Positions 54,973-63,062 of a DNA stretch of 64,000 bases are shown piece by piece (position 1 is the first letter of the stretch; each line of letters begins with the position of its first letter). Source of the stretch: Blautia luti (GTDB taxonomy: Bacteria; Bacillota; Clostridia; Lachnospirales; Lachnospiraceae); the NCBI RefSeq assembly GCF_033096465.1, contig NZ_AP028156.1:687501-751500 (forward strand). Direction: 5' to 3'. Both the position numbers and the translations under genes were made by a program. Under the pieces are notes generated by a model. That model was not told where the DNA came from. It made no database searches and was given only the letters and a program-made list of their open reading frames with translations.

Positions 54973-57210
54973 ATGAAACGACTGGCACCACGTGTGCTTC
55001 TGGCAGCTGCTCTTATGGGGCTGTCTGTATTTTTACTAAAAGGAGATGTATGGACATTCTGGACCTGGTGGATTCTGGCATTTCTCATGGGAATGCTTGC
55101 CATGCCTGTGACCGGGATCCTGTTTGCAGGGTTTGAAGATAAAGGGTGGATGTTTTCAAAGGTTCTGGCCATTGCAGTGGCTGGATTTCTCACCTGGTTT
55201 CTGGTAGCTGTGAAGCTCATTCCGTTTACAGCAGTGACCTGTATCGTAGTGTGCCTGGTATGTGCAGCTGTATGTATCCTGCTTTATCGCAGTCAGCAGA
55301 AGAAAGGCATTGATTGTTTACCTGAGGGAAAAGCAGAACTGATCTTCTGGGAGGAAATCCTGTTTTTCGCAGTATTTCTGATGTGGACCTATCTGGCCGG
55401 ATTCAGACCCCAGGCATATGGAACAGAGAAATTCATGGATTATGGTTTTATGGAAGCCATGATGCGGAGCACTACGCTTCCTGCAAAAGATCTGTGGTAT
55501 TCGGAAGGAACTATCAATTACTATTACGGTGGTCAGTATTTCGCGGTATTTCTCACGAAGATTACAGGCAGCCGGGTTGAGCTGACCTATAATCTTATGA
55601 GAACTTTTGTGGCGGCTTTCGCTTTTGTATTTCCATTTTCTCTGATACATCAGATGGCAGTGGACAAGCTGGGGAAGGATCTTACAGGAAAGAAACGTTG
55701 TGTACCTGCTTTATCCGGAATTCTTGCGGGAATTTCTGTATCTATTGCGGGAAACATGCATTATGTGGTTTACTGCAAGATCATTCCGTGGATCCAGACA
55801 CTGCAGGGGAAGAAACCAGACAGTTACTGGTTCCCGGATGCTACCAGATATATCGGTTATAATCCGGATGTGCCGGATAAGACCATTCATGAATTTCCGT
55901 GCTATTCCTTTGTGCTGGGAGATCTTCATGCGCATGTGGTGAACGTGATGTTTGTTCTGTTCCTGACAGGTCTGTTGTATGCATGGATGAAGAGCGTCAG
56001 GGAGAAAGAGGCAGTGGTGGAGAGAAATCATGGAGTGAATTTCTGGAGAAGACAGCTTCTCATGCCTCATATCCTGCTGGCAGCAGTGCTGATCGGAATG
56101 TTTCGGTTTACCAATTACTGGGATTTTATTATTTACTTCGTAGTGGCGGGAGGAACCATCCTTTTCGCAAATATTATCCGGTTCCAGGGAAAGATAAAGA
56201 AGGTTCTGGCAGTGACTATCGCCCAGGCTGTGGAGATCATAGTGGTATCCTATCTGGTGATACTGCCTTTTACATTGAAATTTGATACCATGTTCCAGGG
56301 AGTGGGAATTGCACAGTATCACTCCATGATCCATCAGCTTCTGATACTGTGGGGGCTTCCGGCAGTGTTGACAGTACTTCTGATCATCTGCATTCTGTGG
56401 GAGAAGCTGCGAGGCGGCCAGAACCGGGGATTGTACCGGCTGATGAAAGCGATTGATCTCCCGGATCTTTTCGCTATTATCATGGGACTGTGTGCCATAG
56501 GTCTTGTACTGATCCCGGAATTTGTTTATGTAAGGGATATTTACGAGAATGGAAATGCCAGGGCCAATACCATGTTCAAGCTTACCTATCAGGCTTATAT
56601 ACTTTTCGGTATGACTATGGGATACGGAATCTTCCGGATGCTGGTGACTGCCAGACAGAAAGTATTTAAAATATTCTCTGTGGTGGGACTGGTGCTTCTG
56701 TGCTGGACTTTTGGCTATTTCGGCAACAGTATCAATGCATGGTTTGGAAATGTGCTGGATCCGTCAGGATATAAAGGCCTGGATGCGACGTCTTTCCTGG
56801 AGAATGATTTCGCGGAAGATGCATCTGCCATCCGCTGGATGAAGGAGAATATAAAGGATTCACCGGTAATCCTGGAAGCCAACGGAGACAGTTACACAGA
56901 TTATGAGCGTGTCTCTGCAATGACAGGTCTTCCGACTGTACTGGGCTGGTATGTACATGAATGGCTCTGGAGGAATGACACTGCAGACCTGAATGAAAAG
57001 AGCGCGGACATCGAGAAGATCTACACATCCACAGACCAGAGCGAGGTGGAAGAACTTCTGAAGAAATATAATGTGGAGTATATCTTCGTAGGATCTACAG
57101 AGAGAGAAAAATACGCAGATACACTGAACGAAGAAGTCCTGAACTCCTGCGGAACCGTGGTATTCCGGGATGAGGAGTATGGTACTTATATTATTAAAGT
57201 TAATAAGTAA
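54973..57210 (+). CDS. DUF2298-type membrane protein, GT-C-like
   Basis: The 745-residue product has about 14 membrane helices. The loop GTEKFMDYGFMEAMMRSTTL and the stretch GTINYYYGGQYFAVFL match the YYY-type DUF2298 membrane proteins. The central FVLGDLHAHVVNVMFVLFLT contains conserved Asp and His, and the C-terminal soluble domain (DASAIRWMKENIKDSPVILE onward) resembles that of the preceding gene (also ending in a VEYIFVG/ITYILYE strand). GT-C enzymes use polyprenyl-linked sugars on the outer face. AAGGAGG precedes the start. A terminator follows, closing a two-gene operon. Confidence 0.75.
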   Translation: MKRLAPRVLLAAALMGLSVFLLKGDVWTFWTWWILAFLMGMLAMPVTGILFAGFEDKGWMFSKVLAIAVAGFLTWFLVAVKLIPFTAVTCIVVCLVCAAVCILLYRSQQKKGIDCLPEGKAELIFWEEILFFAVFLMWTYLAGFRPQAYGTEKFMDYGFMEAMMRSTTLPAKDLWYSEGTINYYYGGQYFAVFLTKITGSRVELTYNLMRTFVAAFAFVFPFSLIHQMAVDKLGKDLTGKKRCVPALSGILAGISVSIAGNMHYVVYCKIIPWIQTLQGKKPDSYWFPDATRYIGYNPDVPDKTIHEFPCYSFVLGDLHAHVVNVMFVLFLTGLLYAWMKSVREKEAVVERNHGVNFWRRQLLMPHILLAAVLIGMFRFTNYWDFIIYFVVAGGTILFANIIRFQGKIKKVLAVTIAQAVEIIVVSYLVILPFTLKFDTMFQGVGIAQYHSMIHQLLILWGLPAVLTVLLIICILWEKLRGGQNRGLYRLMKAIDLPDLFAIIMGLCAIGLVLIPEFVYVRDIYENGNARANTMFKLTYQAYILFGMTMGYGIFRMLVTARQKVFKIFSVVGLVLLCWTFGYFGNSINAWFGNVLDPSGYKGLDATSFLENDFAEDASAIRWMKENIKDSPVILEANGDSYTDYERVSAMTGLPTVLGWYVHEWLWRNDTADLNEKSADIEKIYTSTDQSEVEELLKKYNVEYIFVGSTEREKYADTLNEEVLNSCGTVVFRDEEYGTYIIKVNK

Positions 57211-57219
57211 GAAGGTGAA

Positions 57220-57247
57220 AAAATGGCGGCAGTTGTGCCGCCATTTT
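57220..57247 (+). terminator. Terminator after the DUF2298 gene
   Basis: AAAATGGCGGC (57220-57230) pairs perfectly with GCCGCCATTTT (57237-57247) across a 6-nt loop. An in-frame ATG inside it is not a gene start. Confidence 0.85.
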
Positions 57248-57278
57248 ATAATTTTACAGGAAATTATAAGCCCTCCGG

Positions 57279-57346
57279 GCAGGATCGCACTGCGGCGGAG
57301 AGGAATTATGTCATTGAAGTGACCCGCCGCAGGCGGAGAATCCTGC
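57279..57346. repeat. Nested palindromic element
   Basis: GCAGGAT (57279-57285) pairs with ATCCTGC (57340-57346) and, inside, GCGGCGG (57292-57298) pairs with CCGCCGC (57324-57330). The 68-bp element is GC-rich within an AT-rich gap and lies between a terminator and sua5. It may be a dispersed intergenic repeat or a structured RNA. The rest of the 57211-57511 gap shows no gene. Confidence 0.5.
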
Positions 57347-57511
57347 AAGTAGGAGTCCTTCTTACATTGCGATGGATAGAAATTCAATTAATTTTTGATA
57401 TTTAGAGACAAATATGGAAAAATCGTGTACAATAACAATTGTGGAAAAAAAAAGCAACAAATGAAATAAATCAATAAACAAAAGAAAGTAACAAAAGAAA
57501 GCAGGAATAAA

Positions 57512-58567
57512 ATGAAAGCAGAAGTTGTATCCATGACAGCGGACAGTCTTGATATGGAAGCGATCCGTCGTGGTGGAGAGATTTTGAAACAGGGTGGTCT
57601 GGTGGCGTTTCCTACGGAGACTGTTTATGGTCTGGGTGGGGATGCGTTGAATCCTCAGGCATCTATGAAGATTTATGCTGCGAAGGGCAGACCATCGGAT
57701 AATCCTCTGATCGTGCATATCGCAGAGTTTGATAAACTGACACCGATCGTGGCAGAGATTCCGGAGAAGGCGAAGATCCTGGCTGAGAAATACTGGCCGG
57801 GTCCTCTTACTATGATCCTTCCCAAGTCTGACCTGGTGCCGAAGGAGACTACCGGAGGACTGGACAGTGTGGCAGTTCGTTTTCCAAGTGACAGGATCGC
57901 ACAGGAACTGATCAAGGCTGCCGGCGGCTATGTGGCTGCACCAAGTGCCAATACTTCCGGAAGACCAAGCCCCACCACTGCACAGCATGTAGAAGAGGAT
58001 CTTGGGGAAGCTATTGAGATGATCATTGACGGAGGCCAGGTGGGGATCGGCCTTGAGTCTACGATCGTTGATTTCACAGAAGACGTGCCTGTAGTTCTGA
58101 GACCAGGATATATTTCTCTGGAAATGCTGCAGGAGACGCTGGGAGATGTCCGGATGGATAAGGGACTGATCGCAGCTGACAGTAAAGTCCGTCCGAAAGC
58201 ACCAGGGATGAAGTATCGCCATTATGCGCCTAAGGCAGATCTGGCGATCGTTGAAGGAACAGAAGAAGCTGTTGTAAAGAAGATCAATGAGCTGGCAGCA
58301 GAGGCGAAAGCCCGGGGTGAGCAGGTTGGTATTATTGCAACAGATGAGACGAAGGACAGATATCCGGAAGGGCTGGTAGTCAGCATTGGAAGCCGGAAAG
58401 AAGAGGAAACAATCGCCCATCATCTGTATGAAGTGCTTCGAGATTTTGACCAGAGCGCGGTCAAATCTATTTATTCAGAAGCGTTTTATACACCGAAAAT
58501 GGGACAGGCTATTATGAACCGCCTGTTGAAAGCTGCGGGACATAAGATTATTCGGGCGGAGGAATAA
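57512..58567 (+). CDS. sua5: Threonylcarbamoyl-AMP synthase (Sua5 type)
   Basis: The 351-residue product makes threonylcarbamoyl-AMP from threonine, bicarbonate and ATP for the t6A modification of tRNAs that read ANN codons. The YrdC domain (residues about 15-200) has GGLVAFPTETVYGLGGDALN, KGRPSDNPLIVHI, KYWPGPLTMILPK and APSANTSGRPSPT. The C-terminal Sua5 domain after a PGMKYRHYAPKA linker makes it the long Sua5 form, not the short TsaC form. It is close to rpiB (26 bp), so probably cotranscribed. Confidence 0.94.
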   Translation: MKAEVVSMTADSLDMEAIRRGGEILKQGGLVAFPTETVYGLGGDALNPQASMKIYAAKGRPSDNPLIVHIAEFDKLTPIVAEIPEKAKILAEKYWPGPLTMILPKSDLVPKETTGGLDSVAVRFPSDRIAQELIKAAGGYVAAPSANTSGRPSPTTAQHVEEDLGEAIEMIIDGGQVGIGLESTIVDFTEDVPVVLRPGYISLEMLQETLGDVRMDKGLIAADSKVRPKAPGMKYRHYAPKADLAIVEGTEEAVVKKINELAAEAKARGEQVGIIATDETKDRYPEGLVVSIGSRKEEETIAHHLYEVLRDFDQSAVKSIYSEAFYTPKMGQAIMNRLLKAAGHKIIRAEE

Positions 58568-58593
58568 AAGTTTTTATCAGGAGGAAAAAAGGA

Positions 58594-59025
58594 ATGTTAG
58601 CTTTAGGTTGTGATCACGGTGGATATGAATTAAAACTGGAAATTAAGAAGTATCTGGACGAAAAGGGTATCGAATATAAAGATTTCGGATGTGACAGCCT
58701 GGAATCTGTAGATTATCCGGTTTATGCAAAGAAAGTTGCGCATGCCATTGTGAACGGTGAATGTGAGAAGGGAATTCTCATCTGCGGAACAGGAATCGGA
58801 ATTTCCATTACAGCTAATAAGATCAAAGGAATCAGAGCAGCAGTCTGCACAGATTGCTTTACAGCAGAAGCTACAAGACTTCACAATGATGCCAATATCC
58901 TTGCACTGGGCGGAAGAGTTGTAGGCCCGGGACTTGCAGTTAAGATTGTGGAGACTTTCTTAAATACACCATTCTCTAATGATGAGAGACACATCAGAAG
59001 AATTAACCAGATTGAGACGGAATAA
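58594..59025 (+). CDS. rpiB: Ribose 5-phosphate isomerase B
   Basis: The 143-residue product interconverts ribose 5-phosphate and ribulose 5-phosphate, or acts on allose phosphate in some relatives. It shows LALGCDHGGYELK at the start, SVDYPVYAKKVAHAI, the active-site loop GILICGTGIGISITANK, and the NDANILALGGRVVG stretch. The catalytic Cys is in the ICGTGIG loop. It has a strong AGGAGG site and is followed by a terminator. Confidence 0.95.
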   Translation: MLALGCDHGGYELKLEIKKYLDEKGIEYKDFGCDSLESVDYPVYAKKVAHAIVNGECEKGILICGTGIGISITANKIKGIRAAVCTDCFTAEATRLHNDANILALGGRVVGPGLAVKIVETFLNTPFSNDERHIRRINQIETE

Positions 59026-59042
59026 AAAGAAAAAGACAAAAC

Positions 59043-59078
59043 AGCCAGAGACTGAGGCGCAGTTTCTGGCTCTCTTTA
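59043..59078 (+). terminator. Terminator between rpiB and the dCMP deaminase gene
   Basis: AGCCAGAGACTG (59043-59054) pairs with CAGTTTCTGGCT (59060-59071) with one mismatch, followed by CTCTTT. The T-run is short, so some read-through is likely. Confidence 0.65.
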
Positions 59079-59094
59079 ACAGGGGGACAGTAGC

Positions 59095-59586
59095 ATGGAT
59101 AAAAATTGTAAACGTACAGATTATTTATCATGGGATGAGTACTTCATGGGAGTTGCCATGATGTCAGGAATGCGTTCCAAGGATCCTAATTCACAGGTAG
59201 GCGCCTGTATCGTAAGTGAGGATAACAAAATCCTTTCCATGGGGTATAACGGATTTCCGAAAGGATGTTCAGATGATGAATTTCCATGGGCAAGAGAAGG
59301 AGATGATCTTCATACCAAGTACTTCTATGTGACTCACAGTGAGCTGAATGCGATCCTTAATTACAGAGGGGGAAGCCTGGAAGGGGCGAAACTTTATGTT
59401 TCACTGTTTCCCTGCAACGAATGTGCCAAGGCGATCATTCAGTCAGGGATCAGGACCATCGTATATGACTGCGACAAATATGCCAACACACCGGCAGTGA
59501 TCGCCTCCAAGAGAATGCTGGATGCAGCGGGAGTTCGTTATTATAAATACAACCGAACCGGGCGGAAGATTACAATCGAAGTATAA
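59095..59586 (+). CDS. dCMP deaminase (ComEB-like)
   Basis: The 163-residue product is a zinc cytidine/deoxycytidylate deaminase, making dUMP for dTMP synthesis. The zinc site is seen as HSELNAI and PCNECAKAI, with the catalytic Glu next to the zinc His. SKDPNSQVGACIVSEDNKIL and MGYNGFPKGCSDDEFPW are typical of dCMP deaminases. An AGGGGGAC site precedes the ATG. Length is normal for ComEB proteins. Confidence 0.93.
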   Translation: MDKNCKRTDYLSWDEYFMGVAMMSGMRSKDPNSQVGACIVSEDNKILSMGYNGFPKGCSDDEFPWAREGDDLHTKYFYVTHSELNAILNYRGGSLEGAKLYVSLFPCNECAKAIIQSGIRTIVYDCDKYANTPAVIASKRMLDAAGVRYYKYNRTGRKITIEV

Positions 59587-59595
59587 AACTTCCTC

Positions 59596-59624
59596 TTGAC
59601 ACATCCGTCCATTTCAAATAAAAT
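59596..59624 (+). promoter_or_regulatory. Promoter of the proS T-box leader
   Basis: TTGACA (59596-59601), a 17-bp spacer and TAAAAT (59619-59624) form a strong promoter just before the T-box leader. Confidence 0.8.
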
Positions 59625-59644
59625 AAAACCAAATGCGAAATATT

Positions 59645-59885
59645 TACGGCGATGAAGAGAATAGTACATAAGGAGCAATCCCAGAGAGGAATCCATCGGG
59701 TGGAAGGATTCTGTGCGCGAATTATGGAACCGGCCTCGGAGCCCCGTGCAATTGAAGTACGGCGTTTTTTCCTGCGTTATGGGAAGAAGAGCGAGCAGTG
59801 TGCAGGCATTTGGGCACAGTGCTAATTAGGGTGGTACCGCCGAAGCCTTTCGGTCCCTTGTGAGGGATGCTGGGCTTCTTTTTTT
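59645..59885 (+). promoter_or_regulatory. T-box riboswitch controlling proS
   Basis: The leader shows T-box marks in order: GATGAAGAGAATAGTA at the base of stem I, the CAGAGAGG element, the GGAATCC/GGATTC distal stem, a GGAA followed by CCG at 59730-59732 that I read as the proline specifier, the T-box AGGGTGGTACCGC (59828-59840) and a terminator GAAGCC/GGCTTC ending in a T-run (to about 59885). Uncharged tRNA-Pro pairing would open the terminator and permit proS expression. Confidence 0.92.
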
Positions 59886-60058
59886 CGTCTTTTGTAACAG
59901 GGCAGATTTTGCCGGATTATAAAATGGGTAAATTGTGGTGCTGTGAAGCAGATATGACAATTTTATCTGAAAGAAAATAAGAAGTATACACATTCCGCCG
60001 CGACTATATCCTGATGCGCTGTCAGGATCAACACAATCACATAAAAAGGAGAAAAATC

Positions 60059-61498
60059 ATGGCAAACAACAAGAAACTGGTAGAAGCCATCACATCCATG
60101 GAAGACGATTTCGCCCAGTGGTATACCGACGTTGTAAAGAAAGCTGAACTTTGCGGATATACCAGCGTAAAAGGCTGCATGGCGATCAAACCTGCAGGAT
60201 ATGCGATCTGGGAAAATATCCAGCACGAACTGGACAGAAGATTCAAAGAAACAGGCGTACAGAACGTATACATGCCAATCTTTATCCCGGAATCTCTTCT
60301 TCAGAAAGAGAAAGATCACGTAGAAGGATTTGCACCGGAAGTTGCATGGGTAACTCATGGTGGTCTGGATCCGCTACAGGAGCGTCTGTGCGTACGTCCG
60401 ACATCCGAGACATTATTCTGCGATTTCTATGCCAAAGAGATCCAGTCCCACAGAGACCTTCCGAAAGTATACAATCAGTGGTGTTCTGTAGTACGTTGGG
60501 AAAAGACAACACGTCCGTTCCTTCGTTCCCGTGAGTTCTTGTGGCAGGAGGGCCATACAGCTCATGCTACAGCTGAGGAAGCAGAAGCACGTACCATCCA
60601 GATGCTGAACCTGTATGCAGACTTCTGCGAAGAAGTACTTGCGATCCCGGTTATCAAGGGACAGAAGACTGACAAAGAGAAATTCTCCGGCGCAGAAGCT
60701 ACTTATACAATTGAGTCTCTGATGCATGATGGAAAAGCCCTTCAGTCCGGTACAAGCCACAATTTCGGCGATGGATTTGCAAGAGCATTCGGCATCCAGT
60801 ATACAGATAAAGAAAATAAACTTCAGTATGTACATCAGACATCCTGGGGAATGACAACACGTATGATCGGTGCCATCATCATGGTACACGGTGACAACAG
60901 CGGTCTGGTACTGCCTCCGAGAATCGCTCCGACACAGGCAGTGATCATCCCGATCCAGCAGCGTAAAGAAGGGGTTCTGGAGAAAGCAGACGAGATGTTT
61001 GCAGCATTAAAAGCAGCCGGAATCCGCGTAAAAGTAGACGACACAGACAAGAGCCCGGGATTCAAATTCGCAGAGCAGGAAATGCGTGGTATTCCGGTAC
61101 GTATCGAGTGCGGCCCGAAGGATATCGAGAACGGCCAGGCTGTGATCTGCCGTCGTGATACAAGAGAGAAATACACAGTGAAATTCGAAGAGCTTGCAGA
61201 GAAAGTACAGGAGATCCTGGAAACGGTCCAGAAAGATATGCTGGAGCGCGCACGTGCACACAGAGATTCTCATACTTATGTTGCTACAAACTACGAAGAA
61301 TTCAAAGACACCATCGTCAACAAACCAGGCTTCGTAAAAGCTATGTGGTGCGGCGACCGTGCATGTGAAGACAAAATCAAAGAGGATGTTCAGGCTACAT
61401 CCAGATGTATGCCGTTCGAACAGGAACACTTAAGTGATGTCTGCGTATGCTGTGGAAAACCGGCTAAGAAGATGGTTTACTGGGGAAGAGCATACTAA
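60059..61498 (+). CDS. proS: Prolyl-tRNA synthetase, eukaryote/archaea-like type
   Basis: The 479-residue product charges tRNA-Pro. It is the shorter, eukaryote-like form found in many Clostridia: no editing insert, and a C-terminal extension with zinc-type Cys ([29 protein letters not shown]) ending in YWGRAY. Class II motifs include [16 protein letters not shown], the motif 2 stretch [20 protein letters not shown] and the motif 3 [20 protein letters not shown] 60059 follows AAAAGGAG. It is controlled by the T-box upstream, across a 170-bp spacer without another gene. Confidence 0.96.
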   Translation: MANNKKLVEAITSMEDDFAQWYTDVVKKAELCGYTSVKGCMAIKPAGYAIWENIQHELDRRFKETGVQNVYMPIFIPESLLQKEKDHVEGFAPEVAWVTHGGLDPLQERLCVRPTSETLFCDFYAKEIQSHRDLPKVYNQWCSVVRWEKTTRPFLRSREFLWQEGHTAHATAEEAEARTIQMLNLYADFCEEVLAIPVIKGQKTDKEKFSGAEATYTIESLMHDGKALQSGTSHNFGDGFARAFGIQYTDKENKLQYVHQTSWGMTTRMIGAIIMVHGDNSGLVLPPRIAPTQAVIIPIQQRKEGVLEKADEMFAALKAAGIRVKVDDTDKSPGFKFAEQEMRGIPVRIECGPKDIENGQAVICRRDTREKYTVKFEELAEKVQEILETVQKDMLERARAHRDSHTYVATNYEEFKDTIVNKPGFVKAMWCGDRACEDKIKEDVQATSRCMPFEQEHLSDVCVCCGKPAKKMVYWGRAY

Positions 61499-61520
61499 TT
61501 TCAGAAGAAATTACAATAAA

Positions 61521-61560
61521 GAAAACCGGCAGCAGAAAATATATCTGAATGCCGGTTTTC
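61521..61560 (+). terminator. Terminator after proS
   Basis: GAAAACCGGCA (61521-61531) pairs perfectly with TGCCGGTTTTC (61550-61560). Confidence 0.82.
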
Positions 61561-61662
61561 AGAATTTGATAAGTTACAGGCAGCTAATTTATAGAAAGAT
61601 TTGTGTTAGGAGTCTGTTGAAGGCAAAGCGCAATAATAAATATAACAGATAAGGATGGTCAT

Positions 61663-62988
61663 ATGATTCTGGAAATACCGAAAAACGCGGAGACAATTTT
61701 GCACATACTGGAAAATGCAGGCTATGAGGCTTATGTAGTAGGCGGCTGTGTCCGCGACTCTATCTTGGGGCGTACCCCGGATGACTGGGATATCACTACA
61801 TCTGCGAAACCTGAGCAGGTGAAGCGTCTGTTTCACAGAACTGTGGATACAGGTCTGCAGCACGGAACTGTGACTGTTCTTATGGAAAAAGAAGGCTACG
61901 AGGTTACCACCTACCGTGTAGACGGCGAATACGAGGACGGCAGACATCCGAAAGAAGTAACCTTCACCGCAAGCCTTGAGGAGGATTTAAAGCGCCGCGA
62001 TTTTACCATCAATGCCATGGCTTACAATCCTTCCAGAGGACTTGTGGATCTCTTCGGTGGTATGGAGGATATCGACAGAAAGATCATCTGCTGCGTAGGA
62101 AATCCGCTGGAGCGTTTTACAGAGGATGCACTCCGCATTATGCGTGCAGTCCGTTTCAGTGCGCAGCTTGGCTTTACTATTGAAGAGGAAACACGTAAGG
62201 CACTGAAAGTCCTGGCACCCAATCTGAAACATGTCAGTGCAGAGCGGATCCAGGTGGAGCTTGTGAAACTTCTTATGTCCCCTCATCCGGATTACCTCAG
62301 AGTGGCCTATGAAGCAGGGATCACTGCAGAGTTTCTGCCGGAATTCGATGCCTGCATGAAAACACCGCAGAACACCCCTCATCACTGCTGCACAGTAGGA
62401 GAGCACATCCTCCACAGCCTTGACTATGTACGTGCAGACCGTGTCCTGCGCATTACCATGCTGCTTCATGATATCGGCAAACCTGTTGTGCGAAAGACAG
62501 ACGAAAACGGCAGGGATCATTTCAAAACTCATGGAGATGCGGGGGAAAAAATGGCGGGCCAGATCCTGCGCAGACTGAAATTCGACAACGACACCATCCG
62601 CAAAGTAACCCGCCTGGTGAAGTGGCATGACGACAGACCGGAGGGAACGACGAAATCTGTAAGACGTGCAGTGAATCGCATCGGTGAGGATCTTTTTCCC
62701 TATTATCTGGAAGTGCAGCAGGCAGATATGCTGGCACAGAGCGAATACAGACGTGAGGAGAAACAGGAGCGTCTGGATAAAGTAAAAGAAGCCTATGAAG
62801 TGATCCTGAAAGAGCACCAGTGCGTATCCCTGAAAACTCTGGCAGTCACAGGCAAAGACCTGATTCAGGCCGGATACAAGCCGGGCAGGGAGATTGGAGA
62901 AACATTGAATCGTCTGCTGGAAGAGGTGCTTGCCGATCCACAGAAGAACCAGAAAGAAATACTGTTAGACATGCTTGATGAGAAATAA
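61663..62988 (+). CDS. cca: CCA tRNA nucleotidyltransferase with HD domain
   Basis: The 441-residue product adds or repairs the 3' CCA of tRNAs. The head domain has GYEAYVVGGCVRDSILGRTP and the catalytic DDWDITTSA, HGTVTVLMEKEGYEVTTYRV, and RRDFTINAMAYNP. A C-terminal HD domain (LLHDIGKPVVRK, KTHGDAGEKMA, VKWHDDRPEG) is a bonus found in many homologues. The three tRNA genes at the start of the window lack CCA, so this enzyme is needed for their function. It ends at a terminator. Confidence 0.95.
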   Translation: MILEIPKNAETILHILENAGYEAYVVGGCVRDSILGRTPDDWDITTSAKPEQVKRLFHRTVDTGLQHGTVTVLMEKEGYEVTTYRVDGEYEDGRHPKEVTFTASLEEDLKRRDFTINAMAYNPSRGLVDLFGGMEDIDRKIICCVGNPLERFTEDALRIMRAVRFSAQLGFTIEEETRKALKVLAPNLKHVSAERIQVELVKLLMSPHPDYLRVAYEAGITAEFLPEFDACMKTPQNTPHHCCTVGEHILHSLDYVRADRVLRITMLLHDIGKPVVRKTDENGRDHFKTHGDAGEKMAGQILRRLKFDNDTIRKVTRLVKWHDDRPEGTTKSVRRAVNRIGEDLFPYYLEVQQADMLAQSEYRREEKQERLDKVKEAYEVILKEHQCVSLKTLAVTGKDLIQAGYKPGREIGETLNRLLEEVLADPQKNQKEILLDMLDEK

Positions 62989-62996
62989 ACAGATGG

Positions 62997-63027
62997 AAAT
63001 CCGAGGGTATATCCCCCGGATTTTTTT
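62997..63027 (+). terminator. Terminator after cca
   Basis: AAATCCGAGGG (62997-63007) pairs with CCCCCGGATTT (63013-63023) with one mismatch, then a T-run. Confidence 0.85.
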
Positions 63028-63062
63028 CATATGTATAGAGAGTATCGAAAACAGAGGGGGAT

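Noticed and set aside
57223..57405. 60-codon frame starting in the terminator after the DUF2298 gene
   Set aside because: The ATG is within the terminator stem and the rest crosses a nested palindrome; no ribosome binding site fits.
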